From contig MNCI01027262.1 in the NCBI GenBank assembly GCA_015680685.1, forward strand, positions 1,036,289 through 1,100,288: a stretch of DNA of 64,000 nt, written 5' to 3'. The translations under genes were made by a program, and so were the position numbers. Of this stretch, positions 33,201 through 45,297 are shown one piece after another; the first letter of the stretch is position 1, and every line of letters starts with the position of its first letter. The stretch comes from Gnetum montanum. Its lineage: Eukaryota > Streptophyta > Gnetopsida > Gnetales > Gnetaceae. The notes beneath the pieces were generated by a model that was given only the letters and a program-made list of their open reading frames with translations, was not told where the DNA came from and made no database searches.

Positions 33201-36020
33201 TATGACGATAGATGGCACTAAAAGACAAACACACACAAGAAGGACGATCCTCTCAACCAAGAGAAAAATGACCAAGAACGAGCCTAAAAGGAATCACTTG
33301 CAACCCATGCCATGGGTCCTCTTAGGGAAGATGCCAAGGTGGAATCTATTCGTTAAATTCTAGAACTAGCAATAGCAACAAAACATTCCCACTAAGATGA
33401 GGCACTAGCTCAACAAGAAAACCTTGAGGTGACCTTAACAGAAGCCTATCTAAATCAAATCAAATCAAGTCCAAAAAATAGTGCTCTAAGAGTTAAATTT
33501 GGCTCCTTCTTGGAGAAAGCACTTAAAAGAAGTACAAGACCAATTGAAGATCTCTCCCATGTGGCCAATTATCACTTCCATTGGGGAGTGGTGCATGGGA
33601 GAGATATTCTTATTTTAGAATAATATGCAAGTCAATTCAACAGTCAAAATCAAGGGCATCTTAGTGTCCTACTCAGTGCAAGTCATTGCTAAAGTTCTTA
33701 GGTTGCCAGAAACTAGGACAAATCCTGCTGAGATTCTAATGCAAGAGAACCGTAGCATAAAAAAGGAATGGGTTCAACAATGTTATGGTTTCAACCATAA
33801 GGAGTATAGCATGCTCACACTGGCAAAAATAATTCACTACAGGATTTTGGCCTTTCATCTAAACCCCATAGTGAAGCCCAACAAGATCACTACCTTTTCT
33901 ACTCATGCATGCGCTACCATGAGTGGGAGATTCTCTATCAACCTTCCATAGATAATATATCTAGAGATAAAGAAGAATTTTAAAGATAATGAACATAGAA
34001 TGAAGGTACTCCCCTTTCCATGCCTCACTAGAAAACTTTGTCTAAGGGAGTAAGAGTATGTTATACAAATGATTTTGTCAGGCATGCTTTAATCGTTAAT
34101 TAGGCGGAGATGATAAAAGATAAAACACTTGAAACAATAATTCAAGAAGAGGAGAAGTAGCTACCACCTCCACCTACCACTCAAAAAACTATGTTAGACA
34201 CCCAAAGGTTGCACGAATACCAAGGATGGCTCTTGAACAAATAGAGCAACGAACAAGCATGAGTGGCAGAGACCCATCTATGTACTAGTCAGTGATGAGT
34301 CACCTAAATGAGATGGCCTAAATAGTAAGCATGATGGGAGGAGGTGGATCTATTTTCTTGGCCCAATGAATGTAGTTGTCCACAAGATCAAATCCTAGTG
34401 CTACAGAGCTCATGGTATCTCTCAAAAAATAGTAGCCACTCCCATAAATTTCTAGGAACATCATGACCTTCTCAGTGTGCTTGGATGAAGGTGATGGGGC
34501 AATAATGATAGTGATGTAGCACCAAGGGTAGGACAGTAGTAGAGGTGGTTACTGATAGAATTTCTAAAACACTCAATGCACTTGTGGCATTTGTACTAGA
34601 TATCACTACACTCAAAGATGTGTAGACATATGCAGGGACCATAAGTGGCAAATTGAGTGCAACACAACATGAAGAACTATTGGATTAACTAGTGGGAACC
34701 AAGAAATTGATTTTGAATGTCTTTGATCTTTCAAGAAGTATTACTATAACCTAGTTGGAGATCCTAAAGGCAAGGGGAAAAAACATTATCTTGGAAGGAC
34801 AACTTAAAATAGCTAAGGAGTTGAATGAACACTTGGTTGCTAAAGTTGTTGAATTAAGAGCCCAAATTGTTGACCCTGCATTTCTCAATCCAACATTAAC
34901 AAAAGATGAATATCTTGAAAAACTTCACACTAGACTAAAAGGGGTTGAGGGTGCAATGGAGACAATGGTGTTCTATCGATCCTTTGTAGAGGCTACCTAG
35001 CAAAAAATTTAGAAGGCCTTAGAACTGACCTACTAGGAGAATGTGCAATTGACCATAGAGAACCATTACCTATGAAATGTTGATGAGCATAAATAATAGT
35101 TGGTTGCCTTCATCTATCAATAGAAAGAACAACTAGCTAGAGTGAACACAAAGCTAAGGAGATTAGTAGCTAAAAATAGAATCCTCTCCATGGACGAGGT
35201 CCAAGCCCTTTGCCAAAAGACTGCAATAGAGGTAGCTGCCTAGAAATTAGAGGCTCTCAAATTTAAGAGAGTTAAGGATCATTACAAAGATCAAGTTGAT
35301 CTACAATAATAAGTTAATAAAAATCACATCTTGTTGGTGAAGGAAAAAGTAAATAAAACCCTCTCGCAACTCTAGCAAGGAAGAGAATTTTGGTAGCCTA
35401 TCATTGATGGGATAGATGCCTACAATCAGGTAGAAATCTGCATGAAGGAGTTGCAAATTGAGGAGATGATAGAATACATGAATTTTTCCAATCTCTAATA
35501 TGAAAATCTCACTATGTTGACTACTAAATGGACATTATTAGAATTGCAGAAGTGGCTATCTCATACTTGTTATACAAGGCCAAGCTCAAGCATCATAAGG
35601 ATACCAAGCAAAAGCTTGTGGTGAAAAACACAGAACTCAAGGTTCTTAAGGAAAAATACACTGATTAGAGATATACTATAGAGAACCTAGCCAAAATAAT
35701 GAATGAATACCATGAGCTGCAAAACATGGTCAAGGCATTCAATGTCAACACAAACAATTTTCTACCTGGTTTGTCAATGTTAAAGAGTTATTCCTAGTAA
35801 TGTCCTATCTGTGGGATATCCCTATTCCAACTCACATTGGCGATGCCATGTCGACTTTGAATGAACCCCAAAGTAAGGAGGAAAAACTGAAGGCATTATT
35901 GGATGTCTTTTGTCTTCCACCGGAGGCTATAGCCATAGTAGGACAACCATAGCTACCTCAGCCATCGCATGTACCTAAAGCTAGTAAAGGTCCTTCAGAA
36001 CCTCATGAACCTCTACTAGC
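33200..36020 (+). pseudogene. Extra ORF downstream of integrase, with coiled coils (element A)
   Basis: A long decayed plus-strand ORF in at least two frames. The N-terminal part (33,400-33,950) reads LEVTLTEAYLNQIKSS, EDLSHVANYHFHWGVVHGRD, then VIAKVLRLPETRTNPAE, KIIHYRILAFHLNPIVKPNK and THACATMSGRFSINLP, followed near 34,010 by LPFPCLTRKLCLRE. This pattern resembles the plant retroelement domain known as 'putative plant transposon protein' (Transposase_32 type); the match is by eye. The C-terminal part (34,755-35,800) is Leu/Lys/Glu-rich with heptad-like stretches (QLKIAKELNEHLVAKVVELR, NTKLRRLVAKNRILSMDEVQ). The position between integrase and 3' LTR is that of the Athila extra ORF. Function unknown. 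Confidence 0.6.
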
Positions 36021-36260
36021 TAGGATTGCCTAATTTTCTCAACCTCCTTCATGCCATCAAAGGATGTGTTATCTAGTTTTGAGTAGTCATGCCTTTATTT
36101 TCAATTTTGTATCATGAACACCACAATTTTTGTAATGTTGTTGATTTGTACACTCAAGCACTTAGTTTTGTCAAAGTTAGTTTGTTATGTTAAGAGCCAA
36201 TCAATAATCCCATACCTTCCCAATTTTGTAAAGGAACTTGAGAATGAGTTTTCATTCAAT

Positions 36261-36270
36261 CATGGGGGTA
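36261..36270 (+). other. Polypurine tract of element A
   Basis: CATGGGGGTA directly before the LTR TGATG start. The same TCATGGGGGTATGATG junction occurs on the minus strand at the 3' LTR of the element at 54.8-61.0 kb, which fixes both LTR starts. Confidence 0.8.
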
Positions 36271-37194
36271 TGATGAATTTTCATTGTGTCACATTGACAA
36301 GACCCTCATCATTGTAGCCCCATCTATGTGGTGTTGGCCACATTGATGTAGCATTTGCTACATCTATAAGGCCCTATCAACATAGCGCTACAATAAAATC
36401 TATAAATACTTGCTCACCAACCATGTTTATGGGAGGTCAAGTCATAGTTGTAGTAGAGCTCTTATAGTTTTGTCAATTGAGAGTTAGAATATTTCTCTGA
36501 GTGCCCGTACCAAGAGTCAATAAGTGTATGGATCTTTATTCGAGCACTATTGTACCTGAACACAGTAGTGTGAACAGCAATAAAAATGAGCCTTTTTATT
36601 AAACCTTGTAGCAATTGGAATAGATTAATGATTCATTTATTCATTTATTATTTTCACTAATCATGTAATTAATTAAGCTAAAATAAACCTTAAGTGATTA
36701 GTTAGTTAATTAATTAAGCTAAATAGATTAAACACATAAGTACAATCGCTTCAAGCATAAAAATATATTCACTTGGTAATCCTAGCAATGTTATTTCTTG
36801 GTTCGCCTAGTAGCATAGTGCTTGGTAATTCCAATAGTTGATACGTGGGTTCAGGACATGTACAAAAAGTAGGACAAGATTCTTGTGTTAGGACTCATTA
36901 GAGATTAGTTAATTAGTTAAGTTAAATTAGTTATTAAATTACTTCATTTCTCTATTTCAAGCACTAAGAACATAAAACATAAATAATAAAAATCAGATGC
37001 CTCAATTACACTTAACCATACCTTTGTGCATCACAAGTGTAATTGGGAAGACACCAAATGACTATTAAGACAAAGTTCACTTCCTAGAAGACTAGTGTAC
37101 TAGAAGACATTAATTCTATGGAATTCAATCGAATCGTGCTTGAACGCTTCATGATTCATATGGTTGGGCATAGGGGTACCTTGACCACTCATCA
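36271..37194 (+). repeat. 3' LTR of element A
   Basis: Starts TGATGAATTTTC and ends CTTGACCACTCATCA. It has a TATA box CTATAAATA near 36,400 and an AATAAA-type signal near 36,582. It shares its central and 3' part with the split LTR at 54.04-61.10 kb and, inverted, with the LTRs at 54,777-55,622 and 60,260-61,022. Confidence 0.85.
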
Positions 37195-39659
37195 AACATG
37201 ATAGTTACAATGGATTTACAAATACCTATAAGAAATTACAAGTCTATGAAAGTATACAAAATAATTCAAGATAAGCTTTGAGTATGAACTTTTTTTTCAT
37301 CTTAGATAACTTCTTATTTTAACAAATCTTGTATTTTTTTATGTTTAACTATGTCTATGGTGTTTACAAATACTACAATGTTTGTATGCTATCTAATCTC
37401 ATATTAAATAAAACCAACATAATTATTTATTAATTTCTTGAACTTTATGATCATATTAATCATAAAAAACTTAACATGTTATTAGATCTAAGGTTTATAT
37501 TAATAAAATTTATCACTATAATATACTTAACAGTGATTTGGTACATCATCACATTTAATGCAATCCTAATTATAACATTTAAAGGTATATTTTGTATTTT
37601 TACATTCCATTTAATTATAAGCATGAACTTAAAAGAATTCTAGCTACAAATTCAATTATTTTCAGCACTTAGTATCTCAACTTAGATCCTCCTAGTACCA
37701 ACCTTATCCAATAATTCAATTTCCTTATTTTTCATTTAAATTCTACTCATTTCATGAAGAAAATTATGTGTGATGAAACTTTGTTATTGCACCTATTCAA
37801 CTTTGGTAACTTATATCTACATGTTATTATTCATGGGTTGAAACTTACTAAACTTAGTTTTATATTATTTAATTTATGATTTGAATGATGTACAATCTTT
37901 TAATTTTAATTATTTTCTATAATTTTGCTAAAAATCCTAGATCAATAATTTGCATAGTAACTATTCAACAAAATGCTATGTAATGAGAAAACACAACCTA
38001 AATTTCATGATTCTTCTATAGAAAGTACATTATCAAGTATACCTCTCTAAAGCATTTCAATCATAGAGAATCTAATCTATTTTTACCATCACTATTATTG
38101 TAATCAAAAATTCATAGTGATTCCACTTATAATGAAGGATCATCATCCACCATGAAGAATCCAACAACTAAAAAGATGAAGCCAAATTTAGCAATAGTAG
38201 CACATTATTATATGTTATGAATATATCATGGAGTTATAATCTATAATTTTCAAAAGAAATAATACATCTAATATTTGGCAATAAAATGAAGCATGAAATA
38301 TCACTATAATGATCTTAAATTAGCATCATAGTTGCTTAATAAGGGCTTCTCCATAGAATAAACCAAATCTAGAATGACTCTATTCTTGGAGTTTTTTGTA
38401 TTAGAGAATCCACTATTTATCAAACAGCTTATAAGAACATTTAACATTGGTTTTTTATCTATCATTTTGATTTGAGTTGGCAATTTGGAAGAATACATAA
38501 AAGCTCCTTAAGATTCTTCTCCAAATGGTAAAGACAATTTTTTCTTTGAAAATGGACTCATTTCCTATACATAATTTCCTAGGTTATTTCAATTCCACAA
38601 ATGATTAGAGTAATGCATTTTCATCACTAACAAGAAGAGTGTTTTTAACACAATTGAAAATGTCATACTTAGCTTTGATGAAGATCATTATCTTCAAAGT
38701 CTCCATCAAAGATAGGAAAAAAATCCTATAACATCTTGCCAACCAAGCTTAAGCTAGAAACATATTATTTAAATAAAATATAAAGCATGCAGCTAAGTAT
38801 AACACTATGTAATAAATCCATAAAAATACCAAAAGAAATGGGCAAGTAACATAGTAAGCATCCTTAAGAATTATAGGCACATAAGGGCAAGAAAATGCAA
38901 CAAAATATAAAACATTGTCAAAAATAGTGGCAATAACACTATGCATTCAAAGCCTAATCTATTCACTAATAGAAATAGTTTGCATCCTATTACCTAATCC
39001 AAAATTAATAAAAATCTTCATAAGAGAAATAACAATTGAATTAAAAAGATGCATGATTAAATGGAAACGTAAAACTAGACATATGATCCTATATATATAT
39101 AATATGAAAACTAAAATTAAATACTCATCCAAACAACATTGGGCTCTAACATTTCATAATTGATAAATTTGAATAAAAGTAATTAAACTTGTAATGTAAT
39201 GAATTCCAAACTAACATGGCATGCACCAAAGACAAGCAAAACACTCAATGCAATCTAAATGTCCAATTCCAACTAAATATTGCTACATAGAATAAAAACC
39301 ATGTAAAATCATAAATTCAATGCACTAAATACTAGAACATAATTATTAATTATCAGCTTCCTGCTCTACTTTATCCTTATCACAACTAACATAATCACAT
39401 AAAACATCATAGAAAATAAAAGGAATCAATTCTAAGACTGAGTAGGGTAAACAAAGCTAATAAATACTCCCTTATGGGTTCTGTTGAAGGCATTAGGTAA
39501 CTAGATAGCTATGAAAATGGGTATATGTAGAAAAAATGTTAGCCAAACCAAACCAAACCAAACATAAAATCCAAACCAATAATCATACTAAATGTCAAGT
39601 AAACACTTAGATATAATTTAAGAATCCCACAACCATCAATAACTCAACCAACAAACAAA

Positions 39660-39912
39660 TCTAAATATTGATGATAATGAATCTAAAATCCACATGTATC
39701 ATCTAAATTGATGATCCTAAAACCCATATATAATTGATGAGACTAAATATCATATATCATAATTGATAAGTCTACAACCCATATATAAGTGATTAATAAG
39801 ATAGAATCCCACATATGACTAGTGAGACTAAATCCCACATATAAATAATTGATGAGAGTAAATCCTATATATAATAATTAATGACTCTAAAAAACATATA
39901 TATAATTAAACA
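39660..39912 (+). repeat. Degenerate tandem repeat, about 35-45 bp units
   Basis: At least six variants of an ATTGATGAGACTAAATCC-CACATATATAATA-type unit follow each other, with variable spacing. Confidence 0.7.
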
Positions 39913-42659
39913 ATTGGTAAAACCAAACTGAAATCCAACATCCAACATTGAACAAACATTTCCTAGATGGTGGGGAGATGAGCCTAACCATCCAACAAAA
40001 TCAACTAATCCAAATCAAATCCTAGTGCATCTAAATCTCATAGAGATTGTATAGAGGTGAATCTAAAATCCATCTTGATTTGCATGAATTATAAGCCTTA
40101 ACCTCACATTTCAAGCTAATAGGTCTAAGAAATAGATCAAAATTATTGCAAAAATTAAGATTCTAAAGTGCCAAAAGGGGGTCTAAGCTCAACTGTGAGT
40201 TTAGAAAAATATCTAGAAAATATTAAAATATTTCAAGAAGGGTATCTAATCTTCGTATGATCATTCTAGGCTCTTACAACTTCCAAAAATCTAACAATTA
40301 CTAATTTCAAGTTTTTAGATGTTCTAGGAGACCTAAAATGATGCTTTTGGCTATTTTCACAATTTTTTGTTGTCCAAAGGCTAGGGATCACTTTACAAAT
40401 GTTTTTTGATTTTGAAAAAGAAATCCAAAACATAATTAAATATTCATAGCAACCTCATCATGACCTCACAACCAAGTCATGATGGACTAGAAAGAGTACC
40501 TTGTAATTTGTGCTAGTGTACTAGGCATTTTTATCTTCTAGGCTGATATCATTTGAGGTCATTTCAAGAGTAAAATATTTTAAAAATAATATAAAATGCT
40601 TGTTCTATATATGAATTAACAATAAAATTCAAAACAAATCTAAACACTGTCAAAACTAGTCAAAACATGGTCAAACTTGATTAAAAGTTGACTAACGTTC
40701 CATACATGATATAAAATCTCAAAAATATCCAACAAAAAAAAATACTAAAATATTTAGATTAAGAAATCAAGAAAAAATAGCAAATAGTTATTAAACAATT
40801 AGAATCGATCAACAAATACACACAAAACAAAATTATGAAAACTCAAAGGATCAAAGCACCAAATTATCCTACTTGAAAGTGATGGTGATATAGAAAATAT
40901 TCTTCCATGAATTTGATCTCTTAAGTAGGCTCTAATTCTATGCAAGATCACAAATTAACAAAGGAATCTAAGTGAGATGAAATGAGATCTAGAAATATGG
41001 CTTACCTTAGGTTCTACGTGATAGTGTAGATCTAGATCTATCTCTATCTATACTCCAGTAGAATCTCCCTCTATGGCTCTATCTTCTACATGTGAGAAAG
41101 GCAAGACAAAAGGATGCTCTATCATAGAATCAAGGTTAAGCTTATATTCTAGCTATGGTTGGCAATGGTGGACAAGTTAATAACCTAGTCTAATCCCAAG
41201 TTGATAGCTATGTCTAAGCCCAATCCAATAACAAGATCTAAGGTCCAAAAGCATAGCTAATGAAAGGATAACCCAAGACCTTCTAAAGTATAAGCTAAAT
41301 AAAAATATGTAAAAATTAAAAAAAATATTTAAAATATAATTTATGAAAAAAAAATAAGTTATCTAAGCAAATCATACTAAACCAAACTAGTACCCCCATG
41401 TGTTGATGAGTGCCTAATATCTACTAATTCAAAACTCCAATAAAAGGGATTAGTCTACATTTGCTAAATTAAAAGATAATCTAAAATACCAAAAGATATC
41501 AAAAAGTACAAAAAATATTACCACATGAAAAAAGTATTTAAAATAATTAAAAAAAATGGATCAAAATAAAAAAATAAACCTTATGATATTTGAAAAGTAA
41601 AAGGCAAATAAAAAAGAACATACCTAGACACATCACATACAAAACCTTAGTTAATATAATAAATGGATTAATAAGGATAGACATAGGTTAGCAAACAAGA
41701 CAACAAATGTTCAAACAACAAACATAGCAAAGGGTAGGTGGTGTCTAGAGTAGGAGTGTTACAATTCCATTATTTGGCTACTACTAAATTTATTCTACTT
41801 CATGGTCAATGAAGCTAGCCCAATACGCTAGTTATTAGTTTTAAAGAAGGATCTAGTAAATGATGTACTTAGTTTTTACTATACATTCTCGCCTCATTTC
41901 TTTTATGATAATTTTCTTCTTACTTTTGTTAGAGTCTTTAAGAAATCAAGATTGAAAGATGTCACAATAGTGATGAACAATAAGTATAAACAAATGACAT
42001 CCAAATTATTTATTGAATAATTTTTGGAGGATCATCATATAAAAATAAAGATTCCATCAATTAAGTAATCAAAGAAATTTCAGGCAAAGGGACGGTTTGT
42101 ACCTTCTTTGATTATCTATAAATTTTCATGATAAACTTGATACTTGATCACTATTAATTTAAGAATAAAGTTATTCATTATGAGTTAACAATAGCATACT
42201 TCCAGACCACTATGAAGAAAATTTTGATTAAGAAATTGAATATAATGTAGTAGCTGGAATGATATTAAAGGCATAGAAAAAAACTTCTCATCCACTATGA
42301 AGTCCAAATTGTCTAAATATATTAATTGGCTAATTAAGTAGTATTCCATAGAAATGAGTAATGTTTTTCTATTTGATTTAATAATCATGAATTAAACTAT
42401 CATGGATTAATTTTTCAAAGCCAAAGTTTTGGATAGACATCAACATAAACATAAGGATGCCTTCACAAATGCTTTAGCACATAATGATGCTTTGAATAAA
42501 TATTTGCAAGCATATGCAAATAAATAAAACTAAGTCATAGAATTCAATAAGTATTAGAATGAGGTATCTAAGACATTGGATCTAGACTAGGCTTAAGCTA
42601 AAGAGCTTCAAATCCTTAATTAGGCTAGGCTTACCACAACATTTAAGTCTAGATCCCAA

Positions 42660-42865
42660 ACTTCTTAGTAAAGTTTAGGAATTAATGGTGAAGAATATGA
42701 AGTTGGATTGCAACAATAAAATTTTAAAAGAAAAGAACTCTATCTTAAAGCAAGACCTAGGAAAAATACAAATGAAATTGGCTAACATAGAATTGCAAAA
42801 AAGAGTTGGTAAAGGAAAAGAAAGAGCATAGTGACACAATGAATAAACTATAACTAGATCAAGAG
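42660..42865 (+). pseudogene. Coiled-coil ORF fragment
   Basis: The plus-strand frame reads LMVKNMKLDCNNKILKEKNS, then ILKQDLGKIQMKLANIELQK and RVGKGKERA. Its heptad-like, Lys/Leu-rich composition resembles the C-terminal part of the extra ORF at 34.7-35.8 kb. It may be a leftover of another copy of that family. It ends about 75 bp before the next element begins. Confidence 0.4.
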
Positions 42866-42934
42866 CAGTTAGTTAGTAATGATTTTATTATTCATTATAA
42901 ATAGGTTTCAAATTATTTGATTAGATATGGTAAT

Positions 42935-45282
42935 TATGACATTTGAAAACGTCAGTGGTTGAAACACCGAGAGGTTATCAAGCATACAACCTATCCCTAG
43001 ATCTATGTGAGGGCCGTGCTAGAGAAAATGGAAATAGGGTGCCCTGAATAGTCTAGTCAATCAGACAAGGACTTACGTGGTGTACAATAACCATATGCAA
43101 ATGGTAATTTTAAAATGTAACACATTGAGGTTGAAATGGAAGAAAATGTGAGATGAAAAACAATAGAAACACATCAAAATATGTAACTAGGACAATAATC
43201 ATGAACAAGTACACAAAGATGCAACATTTACATTATAGCAAAAAAAGGAATGAGATTTTAAGTGAAGGAATGCACCACCTCAAAATTGGGGGATCTCATC
43301 TTCGTTTGACTAATGAATGTGTACAACTAGTGTGTAGTATTGGATAGGTACAACCGACAATGGAATGATATGATCACAGCTTCTAGACTACTACCAATGG
43401 GGTGCTAATAGGAACTGATGAGCCAATACTCGTTGGGCTAAGAGCTACTATGCTGGGTTGAGGAGAGATTCAGAAAGTGCTACTACTATGATTTGCTATT
43501 TATCACCCTTCTAATCATGAATCTCTTTACCAAAACTTGTTACCAGAAAGCTAACTACCAAAATCCAATTCTTTGAATGTTGTTTGCTGGTGTATTTATA
43601 GAGCTAAGAGCAGGAGGAAGATGTGGTTTGGATGCCACATGTCTTGGGTCCCACATAACTTGAACATGGAGGTGTCACGTTGGCATGCCATGCTCAAAGT
43701 GTGGTGCTATGCTAATGTGCTACGCTGAATGGAATGATGCTGGAAGTGGAACCTACTAAGCTGTGACCATATCATTCGGACTGCATGTACCCAAGGGACT
43801 ACCATATTTTTACAAAAAAATCTAATGAAAAGTGTAAAATGAAACTTATGCTTCGAGACTATGTCTTCCCCCCTCTCACGAGTAGAGTCAAGTGTATAGA
43901 CAATTTTCAGACTTAACAAGGGATGTAACAAGTAAGGAAAACAGTTGATCTCAGCTGTCAAGGAGATGTTGGGGTAGAGATGATCATCGATGACAAGTCC
44001 TGGAGCTTCCAAAGATGTCCAGAGGCTTCTTTTTGAGTGTTACGCTACTTACACTACTCATCATAGTGGAGTAGCATGAATACTTGCTCACTACACTATG
44101 CTACACTGTGCAACATAGCATAGCGTAGTAACCACCTTTGAGGAAAATCTTGCTCGAAAACCAAAAATAACCCTTTGAGGCCTAGCAAGGCAAGATACTC
44201 CAGTCACCAACCACTACACTTTTCATGTTAAAGGAGCCTAAGACCTCCTAGTTTTATCCCTAGGGCACCTTTAACCTCAATGTATTCACTACGTTGTGCT
44301 ACATTGTGTAGTGTACCACCTAGTCTAACATGAATTTGAGCTTAATCTACAATGCTTTGTGAAGAGACTTTGATCAGACTCTAAAGGTAGAGTGGGATAG
44401 GCAGTCCTGGAGGTTGAAGCATGACTAAATGCAATGTGATAAAATACTTTCTTAGTGTTGGCATCCCGCTATACTGTGCAACATAGCACAACATAGCACT
44501 CAAATTGGAGTGGCTTTTGCAAAATTTTCCTATGTTACATCGATCACATATCAAGGGTAGAGTAAGGTAAGCATCCTTAAAGATTAAAGAATGGTCGAAT
44601 GCATTTTCTCTCTCATCCTAATTTTAGGAAAGATTGTGCACCCTACTACACTATGCTACACTGTGCAGCATAGCATAGTGTAGTGTTCAAAATGGGATAA
44701 CTTTTGCGACATTGGCCATATTTTTTTCATGCTACATTGATCATATTCCAAGGATGAAGCAGGGTGGGCATCCTTGAGGACTAAATACCTACCAACTACA
44801 TTTTCTACATCTGATCTAACACTTACAATAGTTTTTTGACACCAGATGACCTGCAACGCTATGTAGCGTAGCGTAGTGTAGTAAGCCTCATAGTTAGAAA
44901 ATTTGCTAAACTGTTTAGTCCATCCTAAAAACCTTCGATAGCTCCTAGCTTGGCACTTGGGTGGACCGTTGGTCAGGACATTTGTCAAGCTAAGCAGACT
45001 AGAGAGTGCAACGAGCTTGATGGTCTAGGAGATAGAAAATTTGCTGAGCTATACAGTCCATCCTCAATGTCATTTTTGTGCAAACTAGCCTCATGACTGG
45101 GTGCTGCATTGACTGTGCTACAAAGGGTGGTAGGAAGGCCTTGAAATGGCTTCGCAAGCATTGGGACTTCCAAGGTGCCATGATGTCTGCATTGTCCAAC
45201 GTGACACCACACTTGCAGAGATCCTTGCCCAAATTTCGACACTGTGCTGAATCATGAGAGTCCCAAAATTGATGATGTTTCA
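42935..45282 (-). repeat. 3' LTR of the gag-only element
   Basis: 2,348 bp. Homologous to 50,533-52,833 over its whole length. It contains repeated palindromic cores at about 44,091, 44,287, 44,465, 44,646 and 44,848, with related sequence between them. Confidence 0.88.
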
Positions 45283-45297
45283 ATTGCCCCTCTTTAT
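45283..45297 (-). other. Polypurine tract
   Basis: AAAGAGGGGCAAT on the minus strand, immediately before the 3' LTR. This is a typical plus-strand primer for Ty3/gypsy elements. Confidence 0.75.

Larger units (their letters stand above)
26739..37194 (+). mobile_element. Ty3/gypsy LTR retrotransposon, Athila-like layout, 5'-truncated
   Basis: Order on the plus strand: gag C-terminal part (26.74-27.6 kb), protease (about 27.65-27.95), RT (28.5-29.1), RNase H (29.45-29.73), integrase (30.27-30.68), AT-rich spacer, extra ORF (33.2-36.0), PPT (36,261-36,270) and 3' LTR (36,271-37,194). The first 1.2 kb is homologous to 62.69-64.0 kb, but homology stops upstream of 26.74 kb and no 5' LTR is present, so the copy is truncated or was replaced at the 5' end. 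All ORFs carry many stops, mostly TAG/TAA/TGA at positions where the family has CAG/CAA/CGA. The sequence after the LTR starts AACAT. Confidence 0.85.
37195..42934. other. AT-rich non-coding region with unrecognised repeats
   Basis: No intact or recognisable protein family over most of the interval. A degenerate tandem repeat lies at 39.66-39.91 kb. A TGTAACACTCC sequence on the minus strand at about 41.76 kb could be an LTR start, but no partner was found. A short plus-strand coiled-coil fragment sits at 42.6-42.85 kb. Confidence 0.6.
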
